From Comamonadaceae bacterium (GTDB lineage: Bacteria; Pseudomonadota; Gammaproteobacteria; Burkholderiales; Burkholderiaceae_C): a stretch of 64,000 nucleotides of DNA. Shown piece after piece: positions 1-8,883 of the stretch. Under the pieces are notes generated by a model, which saw only the letters and a list, made by a program, of their open reading frames with translations, had not been told where the DNA came from and made no database searches. The translations under genes were made by a program, and so were the position numbers. Every line of letters begins with the position of its first letter. Position 1 is the stretch's first letter. The stretch spans positions 1 through 64,000 of the forward strand of contig CANBVJ010000006.1 in the NCBI GenBank assembly GCA_947372865.1, in the 5' to 3' direction.

Positions 1-3000
1 CTGCCGCTGTTTGCGCGCCTGAGCCCGGCCGAACAAGACCGCATTTTTGACGGCCACACCGGGCGGCGGGTGGTGCTGGCCACCAATGTGGCCGAGACTT
101 CGCTCACGGTGCCGGGCATCCGCTATGTGATCGATGCGGGCACGGCGCGCATCAAGCGCTACAGTTTTCGCAGCAAGGTGGAGCAGTTGCTGGTCGAACC
201 CATCAGCCAAAGTTCGGCTAACCAGCGCGCTGGCCGCTGCGGCCGGGTGGCCGACGGTATTTGCATTCGCCTGTTTGACCAAAAAGACTTTGACGGGCGC
301 GACCGTTTTACCGATCCAGAAATCTTGCGCTCCTCGCTGGCCGGGGTGATTTTGCGGATGAAGTCGCTGCGCCTGGGCGTGGTGGAAGACTTTCCGTTCA
401 TCGAGAGCCCGTCCGGGCGCGCCATTGCCGATGGCTACCAACTGCTCAACGAACTCGGCGCGGTGGACGATGCCAACGAACTTACGCCCCTGGGCCAAGA
501 GCTGGCGCGCCTGCCGCTGGACCCGCGCGTGGGCCGCATGATTTTGGAGGCGCGCAGCCGCCAGGCGCTCGACGAGGTGCTGATCATCGCCTCGGCCCTG
601 AGCGTGCAAGACGTGCGCGACCGCCCTATGGACTTGCAAGCCCAAGCCGACCAGGCGCACGCCAAGTTTGACGACGAAAAGAGCGAGTTCAGCGGTTACC
701 TGAAGCTGTGGAAGTGGATTAGTGATGCGCGGGGTGAGCGGAAGGTGGTGTTGGGTGAATTGGGGTCAGATCCCGATGCATCGGGCTCTGACCCCAATTC
801 ACCCAACGGTCGCAGCAAAGGGGGTCAGAGCCCGAGTTTCGCTGCGCGAAATCGGGGTCCGACCCCCTTTGCTGCTCCCCACAAACTCAGCAACCGCCAA
901 TACGAGCAACTGCTGCGCCAAAACTTCGTCAACATCCGCCGCCTGCGCGAGTGGAAAGACATCCACAGCCAGCTCCACACCGTGGTGGCCGAACACAAGT
1001 GGCGGCTCAACACCACGCCGGCGTCCTATGACCAATTGCATCTTTCCATGCTGGCCGGGCTTTTGGGTAATGTGGGCTGCAAGGTAGAAAACGAGGGCCA
1101 GCAGGGCGAATACCTGGGCGCACGCAGCATCAAGTTTTTTGCGCATCCGGGCGCGCACCTGGCCAAAAAGCCGGGGCGCTGGATTGTGGCGGCCGAACTG
1201 GTAGAAACCACGCGCCTGTTTGGCCGGGGCATTGCCAACATCGACCCGCAGTGGATTGAGCAGGTAGGCGGCCATTTGTTAAAGAAGCAGCTGCTTGACC
1301 CTCATTGGGATAAAAAAGCCGCCGAAGTGGTGGCGCTGGAGCGGGCCACGCTCTACGGCATCGTGGTTTACAGCGGGCGGCGGGTGAACTACGGCCGGGT
1401 GGACTTGGCCGGTGCGCGCGAAGTGTTTATCCGTGAAGCGCTGGTGGCCGGCCAGTGGGACAGCCCGCTGCCGTTTTTGGCGGCCAACCTGAAACTCATC
1501 AAACAGGTGGAAGAGCTGGAACACAAGGCGCGCCGCCAGGACGTGCTGGTGGACGAGGAGCTGATTTACGCCTTTTACGACCAGCAACTGCCCGCCGACG
1601 TGTGCAGCGGTTTTAGCTGCGAGCGCTGGTACCGCGAAGAGGTCAAAAAGCAGCCCCAGCTTTTGCTGCTGACCCGCGACGAACTCATGCGCCACGAGGC
1701 CGCCGGCATCACCACCGCCATGTTTCCCAAAACCCTGCGCATGGGCGGCGTGGACTGCGCTGCGAGCTACCTGCACGCGCCGGGCGATGCGCTGGACGGC
1801 GTGACCGTGACGGTTCCGCTGTTTGTGCTCAACCAGGTCAACGACGAACGCGGTGAATGGCTGGTGCCGGGCATGCTGAAAGAAAAAATTCAGGCCTTGC
1901 TTAAAACCCTGCACCAGCGGCCCCGCTCGCGCCTGGTGCCGCTGCCGGAGACCGCCACGCGCATGGCCGCTGCCCTGAGCGACGAGCGCTTTGGTGCGGG
2001 CAGTCTGGTGGACGCGGTCTTGAAGCTGGTGCGCGAAGCCACCGCGCTGGACGTGGCGCGCGCCGACATCAAGACCGACATGTTGAGCCCGCACTTTTTC
2101 ATGAACTTTAAGGTGGTGGACGAACATGGCCGCCAGTTGGGCCAAAGCCGCAATTTGGGCGCGCTCAAAGCCGAATGGGGCAAGCAGGCGCGCGGGGCGT
2201 TTCAGGCGCTGGCGTCTTTGAAGCTGGGGCAGGGTGCTGGCGCTGCCAGCACTTCGGTTGCTATGCCCACCGCAAGTTCGGCCGTGGCGCCGACCAAAGC
2301 TAACGTACCTTCAGCACCCGCCCCAAGCAAAGCTGCGCCCGGCGCCCAAAACCTGGTGGACCAGCGCTTTACCGCCTGGACCTTTGGCGAACTGCCCGAG
2401 CTGCTGGAAATACGCAAGGGCGCGCAAACGCTGATCGGTTTTCCTGCGCTCATGGACGCGGGCGACGCCGTGACCATCGAAGTGTTTGACGAGCCTGAGG
2501 CGGCCGCCGCCAAACACCGCGCCGGCCTGCGCCGCCTGTTTGCGCTGCAAATCAAGGACGCACTCAAGTACTTGGAAAAGAACATCCCAGACCTGCAAAA
2601 AATGGCCGTGTCTTACCTGCAAGTCGGGCGCGGCGAGGGTGCTACGCAGCTCGGCGGCACGGTCGAAGAGCTGCGCAGCCAAATCATTGCGCTGGCGCTG
2701 GAGCGCGCCTTTTTGCTCGATCCGCTGCCCACCGATGAATTTGCCTTCAAGCGCCGCCTGGACGAAGGCCGGGGGCGGCTCACGCTGATTGCCAACGAGG
2801 TGGCCCGCCTGGCCGGCGTGATCTTGATCGAATTTGCCACAGCGGCCCGCAAGATCAAGGACAGCAAAAACGCGGTTGAAGCTTGTGCCGACGCGCAGCA
2901 GCAGTTGCAGCGGCTGATTGGCAAACAGTTTCTGTTGACCACGCCCTGGGAGCGGCTGCAGCACCTGGCGCGCTACTGCAAGGCCATTACCCTGCGCCTG

Positions 3001-3234
3001 GACAAATACCGCGCCGACCCGGCCCGTGACGCGGCCCGCTTGAGCGAGTTGCGCCCGCTGGAGCAGCGCTACTGGCGCCTGGTGGCCGAGCGCAAGGGCG
3101 CGGTGGACGAGCGCATGGCCGAATTTCGCTGGCTGCTCGAAGAACTGCGCGTGAGCTTTTTTGCCCAGGAGCTAAAAACGCCGCAGCCCGTCAGCGTCAA
3201 GCGGCTGGAAAAGGCCTGGACACAGTTGGCCTAA
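1..3234 (+). CDS. hrpA: ATP-dependent RNA helicase HrpA (5' end cut by window edge)
   Basis: This is a DEAH-box RNA helicase of the HrpA type. The reading frame is open from base 1, so the gene begins upstream; 1077 residues remain, against about 1300 in the family. The DEAH and Walker motifs are outside the window. Visible are helicase motif V (VLATNVAETSLT, near residue 25), motif VI (QRAGRCGR, near residue 75), then the HA2/OB-fold region and the long C-terminal DUF3418-type domain. In the family the sequence runs directly from the KLWKW motif to HKLSNRQYEQLLRQ; here about 50 extra residues, rich in Gly, Ser and Pro, lie between, encoded largely by two palindromic repeats at 751-873. A second low-complexity Ala/Ser/Pro linker lies near residues 742-780. 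The repeat keeps frame and has no stop. The gene converges on the next minus-strand gene. Confidence 0.93.
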   Translation: MPLFARLSPAEQDRIFDGHTGRRVVLATNVAETSLTVPGIRYVIDAGTARIKRYSFRSKVEQLLVEPISQSSANQRAGRCGRVADGICIRLFDQKDFDGRDRFTDPEILRSSLAGVILRMKSLRLGVVEDFPFIESPSGRAIADGYQLLNELGAVDDANELTPLGQELARLPLDPRVGRMILEARSRQALDEVLIIASALSVQDVRDRPMDLQAQADQAHAKFDDEKSEFSGYLKLWKWISDARGERKVVLGELGSDPDASGSDPNSPNGRSKGGQSPSFAARNRGPTPFAAPHKLSNRQYEQLLRQNFVNIRRLREWKDIHSQLHTVVAEHKWRLNTTPASYDQLHLSMLAGLLGNVGCKVENEGQQGEYLGARSIKFFAHPGAHLAKKPGRWIVAAELVETTRLFGRGIANIDPQWIEQVGGHLLKKQLLDPHWDKKAAEVVALERATLYGIVVYSGRRVNYGRVDLAGAREVFIREALVAGQWDSPLPFLAANLKLIKQVEELEHKARRQDVLVDEELIYAFYDQQLPADVCSGFSCERWYREEVKKQPQLLLLTRDELMRHEAAGITTAMFPKTLRMGGVDCAASYLHAPGDALDGVTVTVPLFVLNQVNDERGEWLVPGMLKEKIQALLKTLHQRPRSRLVPLPETATRMAAALSDERFGAGSLVDAVLKLVREATALDVARADIKTDMLSPHFFMNFKVVDEHGRQLGQSRNLGALKAEWGKQARGAFQALASLKLGQGAGAASTSVAMPTASSAVAPTKANVPSAPAPSKAAPGAQNLVDQRFTAWTFGELPELLEIRKGAQTLIGFPALMDAGDAVTIEVFDEPEAAAAKHRAGLRRLFALQIKDALKYLEKNIPDLQKMAVSYLQVGRGEGATQLGGTVEELRSQIIALALERAFLLDPLPTDEFAFKRRLDEGRGRLTLIANEVARLAGVILIEFATAARKIKDSKNAVEACADAQQQLQRLIGKQFLLTTPWERLQHLARYCKAITLRLDKYRADPARDAARLSELRPLEQRYWRLVAERKGAVDERMAEFRWLLEELRVSFFAQELKTPQPVSVKRLEKAWTQLA
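751..806. repeat. Near-perfect palindrome inside hrpA
   Basis: Arms 751-778 and 779-806 are reverse complements over 28 bp with one mismatch, with no loop bases. The core motif is TTGGGGTCAGA / TCTGACCCCAA. It lies in frame in hrpA and is followed closely by a second palindrome sharing the GGGGTCAGA core. This resembles REP/BIME-type intergenic palindromes, but here it is translated. Confidence 0.85.
814..873. repeat. Second, imperfect palindrome inside hrpA
   Basis: Arms 814-842 and 846-873 pair imperfectly around a TGC loop (TTTCGC-TGC-GCGAAA at the tip; AGCAAAGGGGGTC / GACCCCCTTTGCT at the base). It shares the GGGGTCAGAGCCCGA core with the palindrome just upstream, so the two look like a tandem pair of one repeat family. 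It is in frame in hrpA. Confidence 0.75.
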
Positions 3235-3265
3235 AGCCCCGCGCCCGCCAAGCTTCGGGGTTTAT
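3234..3265 (+). terminator. Possible hrpA terminator hairpin
   Basis: AAGCCCCG (3234-3241) pairs with CGGGGTTT (3256-3263) allowing one bulged base, directly at the hrpA stop codon and followed by a short T-rich stretch. It sits between two convergent genes. The T tract is weak. Confidence 0.35.
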
Positions 3266-3597
3266 TGCCCCATGCGCCACATATTGGTGGAACGCGCGCC
3301 GCTGCGGCAAAACGCCAATACCGGGCCTGGGGCCGCTTGGAGCGCGGCCGCAAATTCGGCCACTTGTTCTGGCGTGATCTGGCCGCTGATGACTGGCAGG
3401 TAGTGGTAGATCAACCCGGCGGCCTGAGCGGCTTGTGCCATGGCCTGGGACGTGGGTTGCTCGGCGCCGCCTTCACCGTCTGGGCGGTTGTTGATCACCG
3501 TATGAAACCCGTGGGCCGCGATGGCCGCCATGTCATCGGGGCTGATTTGCGGGGCGGTGGCAAAGTGGGCGGTGTGCTGGGTAATGGAGACGGTCAT
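3262..3597 (-). CDS. DUF442 / TIGR01244 family phosphatase-like protein
   Basis: A 111-residue protein of the DUF442 (TIGR01244) family, whose members adopt a fold like dual-specificity phosphatases and are often annotated as sulfur transferases or beta-lactamase hydrolase-like proteins. The N-terminal half has the typical INNRPDGE motif (residues about 35-42). The C-terminal half has a Cys-loop, FCRSGARS, at the expected active-site position. The ATG at 3597 is chosen because it gives the family's usual length; the frame is open further upstream, but that part overlaps the next gene and resembles nothing. Substrate is unknown. It is the last gene of a minus-strand series. Confidence 0.82.
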   Translation of the reverse strand: MTVSITQHTAHFATAPQISPDDMAAIAAHGFHTVINNRPDGEGGAEQPTSQAMAQAAQAAGLIYHYLPVISGQITPEQVAEFAAALQAAPGPVLAFCRSGARSTNMWRMGQ

Positions 3598-3653
3598 GGC
3601 GGTCTGATGAAGGTGATTGTTAAAACAAAGGGGCGATGGGGGCGACAAACGCC

Positions 3654-4028
3654 TCAGGAGCCGCTCCAGATGAACCAGGCGGCCATGGCCAGGCCGGCGA
3701 TGGTTAAGGCGTAGTTCAGGGCCGGGCCCATCCAGGTGTAGTGGCCGCGCGGCACTTCCGGGTGGGTGAGCGTGCGCACAAAGCGCTGGTACTGCCACGC
3801 CGCCAGCCCCGAGACCAAAGCGCCCAAGACCAAAAACACCACGCCAAACCACATGGTGGGCTTGGTGCTTTCCGGCACGATGGTGTGGGTGGCGTTGATC
3901 ATGCGCACAAACAGACCAAAGCGCTCCACCACAAAGCCCAGGCCAATCAGCGCCACAGAGGTGCGTTGCCAGGCCAACATGGTTCGTTCTGCAGCAAAAA
4001 ATACGCGGGGGTCGTCAAGGTAAGACAT
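3654..4028 (-). CDS. DUF202 (YidH-like) inner membrane protein
   Basis: A 124-residue membrane protein of the DUF202 family. The N-terminus has the family signature, with ERTMLAWQRTSVALIGLGF near residues 14-32 leading into the first membrane helix. Two more hydrophobic segments follow (about residues 57-77 and 105-122), giving three predicted membrane spans, as in YidH. No biochemical role is established for the family. It lies 33 bp downstream of the aminotransferase gene on the same strand and may be co-transcribed with it. The length is normal for the family. Confidence 0.85.
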   Translation of the reverse strand: MSYLDDPRVFFAAERTMLAWQRTSVALIGLGFVVERFGLFVRMINATHTIVPESTKPTMWFGVVFLVLGALVSGLAAWQYQRFVRTLTHPEVPRGHYTWMGPALNYALTIAGLAMAAWFIWSGS

Positions 4029-4061
4029 AGGAGCAACGGAGGAGTTAAGGGCTAGAAAAGG

Positions 4062-5222
4062 TCAAAGGGTTTGCAGGCGCTCCAGCGCCGCGTTCAGGGT
4101 GGATTCTTCTTTGGCAAAGCAAAAGCGCACCACATGCTGGTCAAAACCGTCGGCATAAAAGGCGGACATGGGGATGGCGGCGACGCCGATGTCGGTCGTC
4201 AGCCACTGGCAAAAGTCGGATTCGCTCAGCGTACTGACGTTTGAAATGTCCACGCACTGGAAGAAGGTGCCTTCGCTGGGCAGCAGTTTGAATGGCGCCT
4301 TGGCCAGTCCAGCGCGAAAAAGATCACGCTTGCGCTGGTAAAAGGCGGGCAAACCAGCGTAGGGCGCGGCGTCCGCCATATAGGCGGCCAGCGCGTGCTG
4401 CACAGGGGTGTTCACGGTAAACACATTGAACTGGTGCACCTTGCGAAACTCGGCCGTCAGCGCCGCAGGGGCGGCCACAAAGCCCACTTTCCAGCCGGTG
4501 ACGTGGTAAGTCTTGCCAAAGCTCGACACGATGAGTGCGCGCTCGGCAAGGCCGGGGTAGCGGGCTGCGCTCTCATGCACGGCGCCGTCAAACACCATGT
4601 GCTCATAGACCTCGTCGCTCACCACCCACACATCGGTGGGCGCCAGCAGGTCTTGCAGGGCCAACATGTCGGCGCGGCTCCAGACAGTGCCGCTGGGGTT
4701 GTGTGGCGTGTTGATGATGATGGCGCGGGTTTTGGGCGACAGGGCGGCGGCGATTTTTGCAAAGTCGGGCCGAAAGGTGCCGGGCGTCAGGGGCACGCGC
4801 ACCACCACGCCGCCGGCCAGCACGATGTTGGGCTGGTAGCTGTCGTAGCAGGGTTCGAGCACGATCACCTCGTCGCCGGGGTGCACCAGCGCCAAGAGCG
4901 CCGTCAGGATGGCCTGGGTGGCGCCTGCCGTAATGGTGATCTCGTCTGCCGCGCGGTAGTGGCGCCCATACAGGCGCTCCAACTTTTCGCTCACCGCCTC
5001 GCGCAGCGCGGGCACGCCCGCCATGGGCGGATATTGGTTGTGGCCGGCGCGCATGGCGGCGCTCACCTGGTCAATGAGGGTCGGGTCGCAGGCAAAGTCC
5101 GGAAAGCCCTGGCCCAGGTTGACTGCCTGGTGCTTGGCTGCCAATGCGGACATGACGGTAAAAATCGTGGTGCCTACGTCAGGCAGGCGGCTGCGCAACA
5201 AGTGTTCGTTGGGGTGTGTCAT
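4062..5222 (-). CDS. Class I/II PLP-dependent aminotransferase (methionine aminotransferase YbdL-like)
   Basis: A 386-residue fold-type I aminotransferase. It begins with the subgroup's typical LPDVGTTIFTVMSALA and NLGQGFPDF. The pyridoxal phosphate lysine is in SSFGKTYHVTGWKVGF (Lys237), the cofactor-binding Asp is in VSDEVYEHM (Asp203), and NTPHNPSG is at 171-178. This pattern matches the YbdL/kynurenine-oxoglutarate transaminase group, which transfers amino groups from methionine, glutamine or aromatic amino acids to 2-oxo acids. Exact substrate cannot be read from sequence. It lies 23 bp downstream of a CysB-like regulator gene, so a link to sulfur amino acid metabolism is possible but inferred. 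Confidence 0.85.
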   Translation of the reverse strand: MTHPNEHLLRSRLPDVGTTIFTVMSALAAKHQAVNLGQGFPDFACDPTLIDQVSAAMRAGHNQYPPMAGVPALREAVSEKLERLYGRHYRAADEITITAGATQAILTALLALVHPGDEVIVLEPCYDSYQPNIVLAGGVVVRVPLTPGTFRPDFAKIAAALSPKTRAIIINTPHNPSGTVWSRADMLALQDLLAPTDVWVVSDEVYEHMVFDGAVHESAARYPGLAERALIVSSFGKTYHVTGWKVGFVAAPAALTAEFRKVHQFNVFTVNTPVQHALAAYMADAAPYAGLPAFYQRKRDLFRAGLAKAPFKLLPSEGTFFQCVDISNVSTLSESDFCQWLTTDIGVAAIPMSAFYADGFDQHVVRFCFAKEESTLNAALERLQTL

Positions 5223-5245
5223 GGCGGTTCTTGGGGCGGGAAGGC

Positions 5246-6199
5246 CTACAAATCGGCGTCGTTCAGGTGCCCGGCCATGGCGCGGTCCACGGTTTCGCGG
5301 GTCAGGCGGCTGCTCAGCAGCTCGGCAAAGGTGTAGACAAAATTGCGCAGGTAGGCGCTGCGTTTGAAGGCCACGCGCGCCGTATTTTGGCCAAACAAGT
5401 GGCCGGCTGGGCGCACCACCAGGCCGCTTTGCGCGCCTTGTTCCACGATGTCGCGCACCGCCATCTCAGCCGCAATGCCAATGCCCAAGCCCAACCGCAC
5501 GTAGGTGGTGATCACGTCGGAGTCAATCGCCTCCAACGCAATGCGTGGCTCCAACTTTTGCGCGGCAAAGGCTTGGTCAATTTTGGTGCGGCCGGTAAAC
5601 GAGGGGTGGTAGGTTATGAGCGGCTCTTGCGCCACGTCTTCGAGCGTGATGCTGACCTTGTGCGCCAGCGGGTGGTCGATGGGCATGACCAGCATGTGCT
5701 GCCACTGGTAGCAAGGCAGGGTGACGAGTTCGGCATAGTCCGCCAGTGATTCGGTGGCAATGCCGATCTCGGCCACTTCGTCGATCAGCATGCGCGCCAC
5801 TTGGTCGGGCGCGCCCTGGTGCAGGCTGATGTTGACCTTGGGGAAGGCGGTGCGCAGCGCGGCCACTTTTTCGGGCAGCACGTAGCGGGCCTGGGTGTGG
5901 GTGGTTGCAATGGACAGGGTGCCGCTGTCTTGCCGGCTGTATTGGTCGCCGATGCGCTTGAGGTTGCCGACTTCGCGCAGAATCAGATCGATGCTTTTTA
6001 GCACATGCTGGCCCGGCTCGGTGACCCGTTTGAGGCGCTTGCCGTGGCGGGCAAAGATTTCAATGCCCAACTCGTCTTCAAGCTCAATGATGGCTTTGGA
6101 CACGCCGGGTTGCGAGGTGTGCAGCGCCTTGGCCGCCTCGGTGAGGTTCAGGTTGCGGCGAACCGCCTCTTGGACAAAGCGAAACTGGTGCAGATTCAT
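5246..6199 (-). CDS. LysR-type transcriptional regulator of the CysB/Cbl family
   Basis: A 317-residue LysR-family regulator. The start MNLHQFRFVQEAVRRNLNLT matches CysB-type proteins; a second ATG four codons upstream (6211) is less typical. The winged helix-turn-helix covers residues about 3-60 (EAAKALHTSQPGVSKAI is the recognition region), and the rest is the effector domain, with TTHTQARYVLP, the sulfate/O-acetylserine-region motif of CysB relatives. CysB proteins activate sulfate uptake and cysteine synthesis in response to N-acetylserine. The neighbouring gene upstream is a sirohydrochlorin-chelatase homologue, which fits because sulfite reductase needs siroheme. No other cys genes are in the window. 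Confidence 0.88.
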   Translation of the reverse strand: MNLHQFRFVQEAVRRNLNLTEAAKALHTSQPGVSKAIIELEDELGIEIFARHGKRLKRVTEPGQHVLKSIDLILREVGNLKRIGDQYSRQDSGTLSIATTHTQARYVLPEKVAALRTAFPKVNISLHQGAPDQVARMLIDEVAEIGIATESLADYAELVTLPCYQWQHMLVMPIDHPLAHKVSITLEDVAQEPLITYHPSFTGRTKIDQAFAAQKLEPRIALEAIDSDVITTYVRLGLGIGIAAEMAVRDIVEQGAQSGLVVRPAGHLFGQNTARVAFKRSAYLRNFVYTFAELLSSRLTRETVDRAMAGHLNDADL

Positions 6200-6281
6200 A
6201 TCGAATTTCAACTATAGAAGTGATTCATTATGCTGCATCTATGTTCCAAAGCACCCGTTCCGGGTCAAGAAAAGCGCTGTT

Positions 6282-6686
6282 TCAGGGCCGCTCGACGGCC
6301 ATTTCGGCCAGCAGCGCAATCAGGCGCGTGTCTTCGCCCACCGCCGCTTGCAACTCAAACACCGTGTGCGGGTGCGCTGCGCGCAGCTCGGCGACCAATA
6401 GTGGAAGGTCTTCACGCGCATGTTTGCCCACGCCCAAAAACAGCGGCACGATGGTGATGGTGCCTACGCCGCGCGCCAAGAGGCTGGTGCAAGCGCTGGC
6501 CAAGTTGGGCGTGCTGAGTTCAAGGTAGGCGCATTCCACGGCCACACCCGGCGCGCTTTGCAAGACGCGCTGCGCCACCGCCTGCATGGGCCGGTGCCAA
6601 AGCGGGTCGCGCGAGCCGTGGGCGAACAAGACAATGCCGCGCAGTGCGGCTTGGCTTGGGTTGGAAATGTCAGAGTTAAGCGTCAT
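6282..6686 (-). CDS. CbiX-like sirohydrochlorin chelatase family protein
   Basis: A 134-residue protein of the small CbiX family. Members insert Co or Fe into sirohydrochlorin on the way to cobalamin or siroheme. The sequence has the expected IVLFAHGSRDPLW near residue 20, with the metal-binding His in HGSRDP, and VPLFLGVGKHAREDLP near residue 84, with a second His. It is a single-domain form, about half the size of plant SirB/CbiK dimers. Its ATG overlaps the lptG stop codon by 4 bp (ATGA), implying translational coupling. With the CysB-like regulator just downstream, siroheme for assimilatory sulfite reduction is the more likely role; that is inference. Confidence 0.82.
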   Translation of the reverse strand: MTLNSDISNPSQAALRGIVLFAHGSRDPLWHRPMQAVAQRVLQSAPGVAVECAYLELSTPNLASACTSLLARGVGTITIVPLFLGVGKHAREDLPLLVAELRAAHPHTVFELQAAVGEDTRLIALLAEMAVERP

Positions 6687-7789
6687 CGTCGAAGCACCAG
6701 CCAGCCAAAGGCTGATAGTGAGGCAAGGGAATAAATCAGGCCGGGCAGGGCGGCGGTAAACCAGGGTTGCCAGCCCTGCAGATAGCCCAAATCTCCCAGC
6801 ACGTTGTTGAGCAGCACAAAGCTGATGCCCGCCATCACCCCGCCAAACACCATGGACGTGGTGCTGCCCGAGCGAAAGTGCAGATAGGCAAAGGGCAGGG
6901 CCAGCATCACCATCACCAGGCAGCTCAGCGGATAAAACACTTTTTTCCAAAACTGGATCTCGTACTTTTGCGCCGACTGGCCGTTGCTGCGCAAATGGCG
7001 CGTGTATTGAAAAAGGTCAATGGTGCCCATCCGGTCCGGGCGCAGCACCGCCGCCGAAACCATTTCCGCGCTGAGTTTGTTTTGCCATGAAAAATTCGCC
7101 TGGTGGGTGCTCAGGGCGCGCGCCGGGCCGGTGTCTGGTACGACAAACTCGGTGCGTTGCACGTCGCTCAGCAGCCACGAGTCGCCGGGGCCAAAGGTGC
7201 CGCTTTGTGCCTCGGTCAGGGAGACAATCTCACCCCGGTTGTTCAGCTCAAAAATGCGCACGCCCTTCATGCTGGCGTCGCTGGCCAGCGACGCTACGTT
7301 GACAGAAAAGCTGCTGTAGGGCTGGCGCTCCTTGATCCATGCGCCGGTCTTGCCCACGGTAATGTGGCCTTGAAACTGGGCCTTGAGCAGTTGCGCGGTC
7401 TTGTCGGCCAGCGGCGCCAGGTAGTCGCCCACGGCAAAGGTCAACACCACAAAGCTCAGGCCCATCACCAGCAGCAGGCGCAATGCCGCCCAGGGCCCCA
7501 GGCCGCTGGTGCGCAAAATCGTGAATTCCGAGCTGTTGGCCAGCCGCGCCATGACAAAGATAGTGCCAATCAGCACGGTAATGGGCAGCAGCTCATACAC
7601 ATGGCTGGGCACCATCAGCGCCACATAGGCCAGTGCCTGCGCTACCGAATAGCCCAGCGCGCTGCTGCGGCCCACCGATTGCAGTTCGTCCACAAAGTCA
7701 AAAAAGAAAAACAGCGCCACAAAGGCCAGTGTCACTGCAGCCACCGCCACGAACACTTCGCGGTACATAAGTTTGCGAACGGTTTTCAT
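6683..7789 (-). CDS. lptG: LPS export ABC transporter permease LptG
   Basis: A 368-residue inner membrane protein of the LptF/LptG (YjgP/YjgQ) family. With LptF and the LptB ATPase it extracts lipopolysaccharide from the inner membrane and drives it to the outer membrane through LptC/A/DE. The start MKTVRKLMYREVF gives the usual length. There are N-terminal and C-terminal hydrophobic blocks (about residues 10-120 and 280-365) around a periplasmic beta-jellyroll-like region. The gene overlaps lptF upstream by 4 bp and cbiX downstream by 4 bp, so lptF-lptG-cbiX is a tightly coupled unit. Confidence 0.93.
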   Translation of the reverse strand: MKTVRKLMYREVFVAVAAVTLAFVALFFFFDFVDELQSVGRSSALGYSVAQALAYVALMVPSHVYELLPITVLIGTIFVMARLANSSEFTILRTSGLGPWAALRLLLVMGLSFVVLTFAVGDYLAPLADKTAQLLKAQFQGHITVGKTGAWIKERQPYSSFSVNVASLASDASMKGVRIFELNNRGEIVSLTEAQSGTFGPGDSWLLSDVQRTEFVVPDTGPARALSTHQANFSWQNKLSAEMVSAAVLRPDRMGTIDLFQYTRHLRSNGQSAQKYEIQFWKKVFYPLSCLVMVMLALPFAYLHFRSGSTTSMVFGGVMAGISFVLLNNVLGDLGYLQGWQPWFTAALPGLIYSLASLSAFGWLVLRR

Positions 7790-8883
7790 GCCTTGGGCCT
7801 CGATGCGCTTCGCAGGCTTGGCAGCGCCCACTGGTTGTGGCGTGCGGCCAGCCACAGCAAGGCCAGCGCCATCGCGCCGCCGTGCAAGACCAGCAAATAC
7901 GCCGGCAGCGACACCTGCTCGGTCTCCACCCAGCTCTTGCCCATGACCAGCAGGTTGAAATAAACCACAAAAATCAGAAAGGCAAACGCCATATTGGCCG
8001 TGCGCCCGGAACGCGGGTTGGCGCCTGCTGCCGCCAGACCAATCAGCACCAGATTGACGGCCGCCAAAAACAGCCCCGAGCGCCATGACAGCTCGGCCAG
8101 GTTGCGCGGAATGGGGCTTTCCAAAAGCGCGACGGCTGACAAGGTGCTGGGCGGCGTAAACGAGCGTGCCGACGTGTTGTCCGCGCCCACGCGCGCGCCA
8201 TAGCGGACAAACGTGCTCACGTTCAGTGCAGCGCTGCCTTCGGTCTTTTCCAGGCGCTGGCCGTTCTCTAAGATCAAAAACTGGTCGTTGCCCAAGGTTT
8301 GCACCGTGCCGCGCGCCGCAGAGGTAATGGTTTCCTTGCCTGGTTCGCGTGTAACCATGAACACATGCGAGCCCGCCAACTGGTCTTTTTCGTCACGCTC
8401 AATGAAAAATACCCGGTCGCCGCTGGCCGATTCCTGGAACTGCCCGGCTTCGATGCGGGCCATGTCGCCGCGTTTTTCGTACTGGTCGCGCAGATCTTCA
8501 ATGCGGCCAAAGGCCCAGGGCAACACCACGAAGGCCAGCACAAAAATCACCACAAAAATCGGCCAGCAAAAGCGCAGCAGCGGCCGCAGCAGCGACGCCA
8601 AGCCCCGCCCACTGCCCAGCCAGATCACCATTTCGCTGTCCCGGTACATGCGCGTGAGCACGGTGACCACCGCAATAAACAGGCAAAGCGAGAGGATGGT
8701 GGGCAGGTCCGACAACACGGTGTAGCCCATGATGATCAGCACATCGGCCGGGTTGAACACGCCGCGCGTGGCCTCGCTCAGGGTGCGGATCAGGGTCATC
8801 GTCATCACCACCGTCACCAGCACGACCAGCGTTGCGCCAAAAGTGCGGGCCAGTTCTTTGCGGAGGGAGGAATGGAATAACAT
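7786..8883 (-). CDS. lptF: LPS export ABC transporter permease LptF
   Basis: A 365-residue partner permease of LptG. The N-terminus MLFHSSLRKELARTFGATL leads into the first membrane helix. The periplasmic domain lies about residues 120-270, with ESPIPRNLAELSWR just before the last three-helix block, as usual in LptF. It is the first gene of the unit. Its start codon is only 23 bp from the divergent pepA start, so its promoter must overlap the pepA coding region. The lptFG/pepA-holC arrangement is conserved across proteobacteria, which supports all four assignments. Confidence 0.93.
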   Translation of the reverse strand: MLFHSSLRKELARTFGATLVVLVTVVMTMTLIRTLSEATRGVFNPADVLIIMGYTVLSDLPTILSLCLFIAVVTVLTRMYRDSEMVIWLGSGRGLASLLRPLLRFCWPIFVVIFVLAFVVLPWAFGRIEDLRDQYEKRGDMARIEAGQFQESASGDRVFFIERDEKDQLAGSHVFMVTREPGKETITSAARGTVQTLGNDQFLILENGQRLEKTEGSAALNVSTFVRYGARVGADNTSARSFTPPSTLSAVALLESPIPRNLAELSWRSGLFLAAVNLVLIGLAAAGANPRSGRTANMAFAFLIFVVYFNLLVMGKSWVETEQVSLPAYLLVLHGGAMALALLWLAARHNQWALPSLRSASRPKA

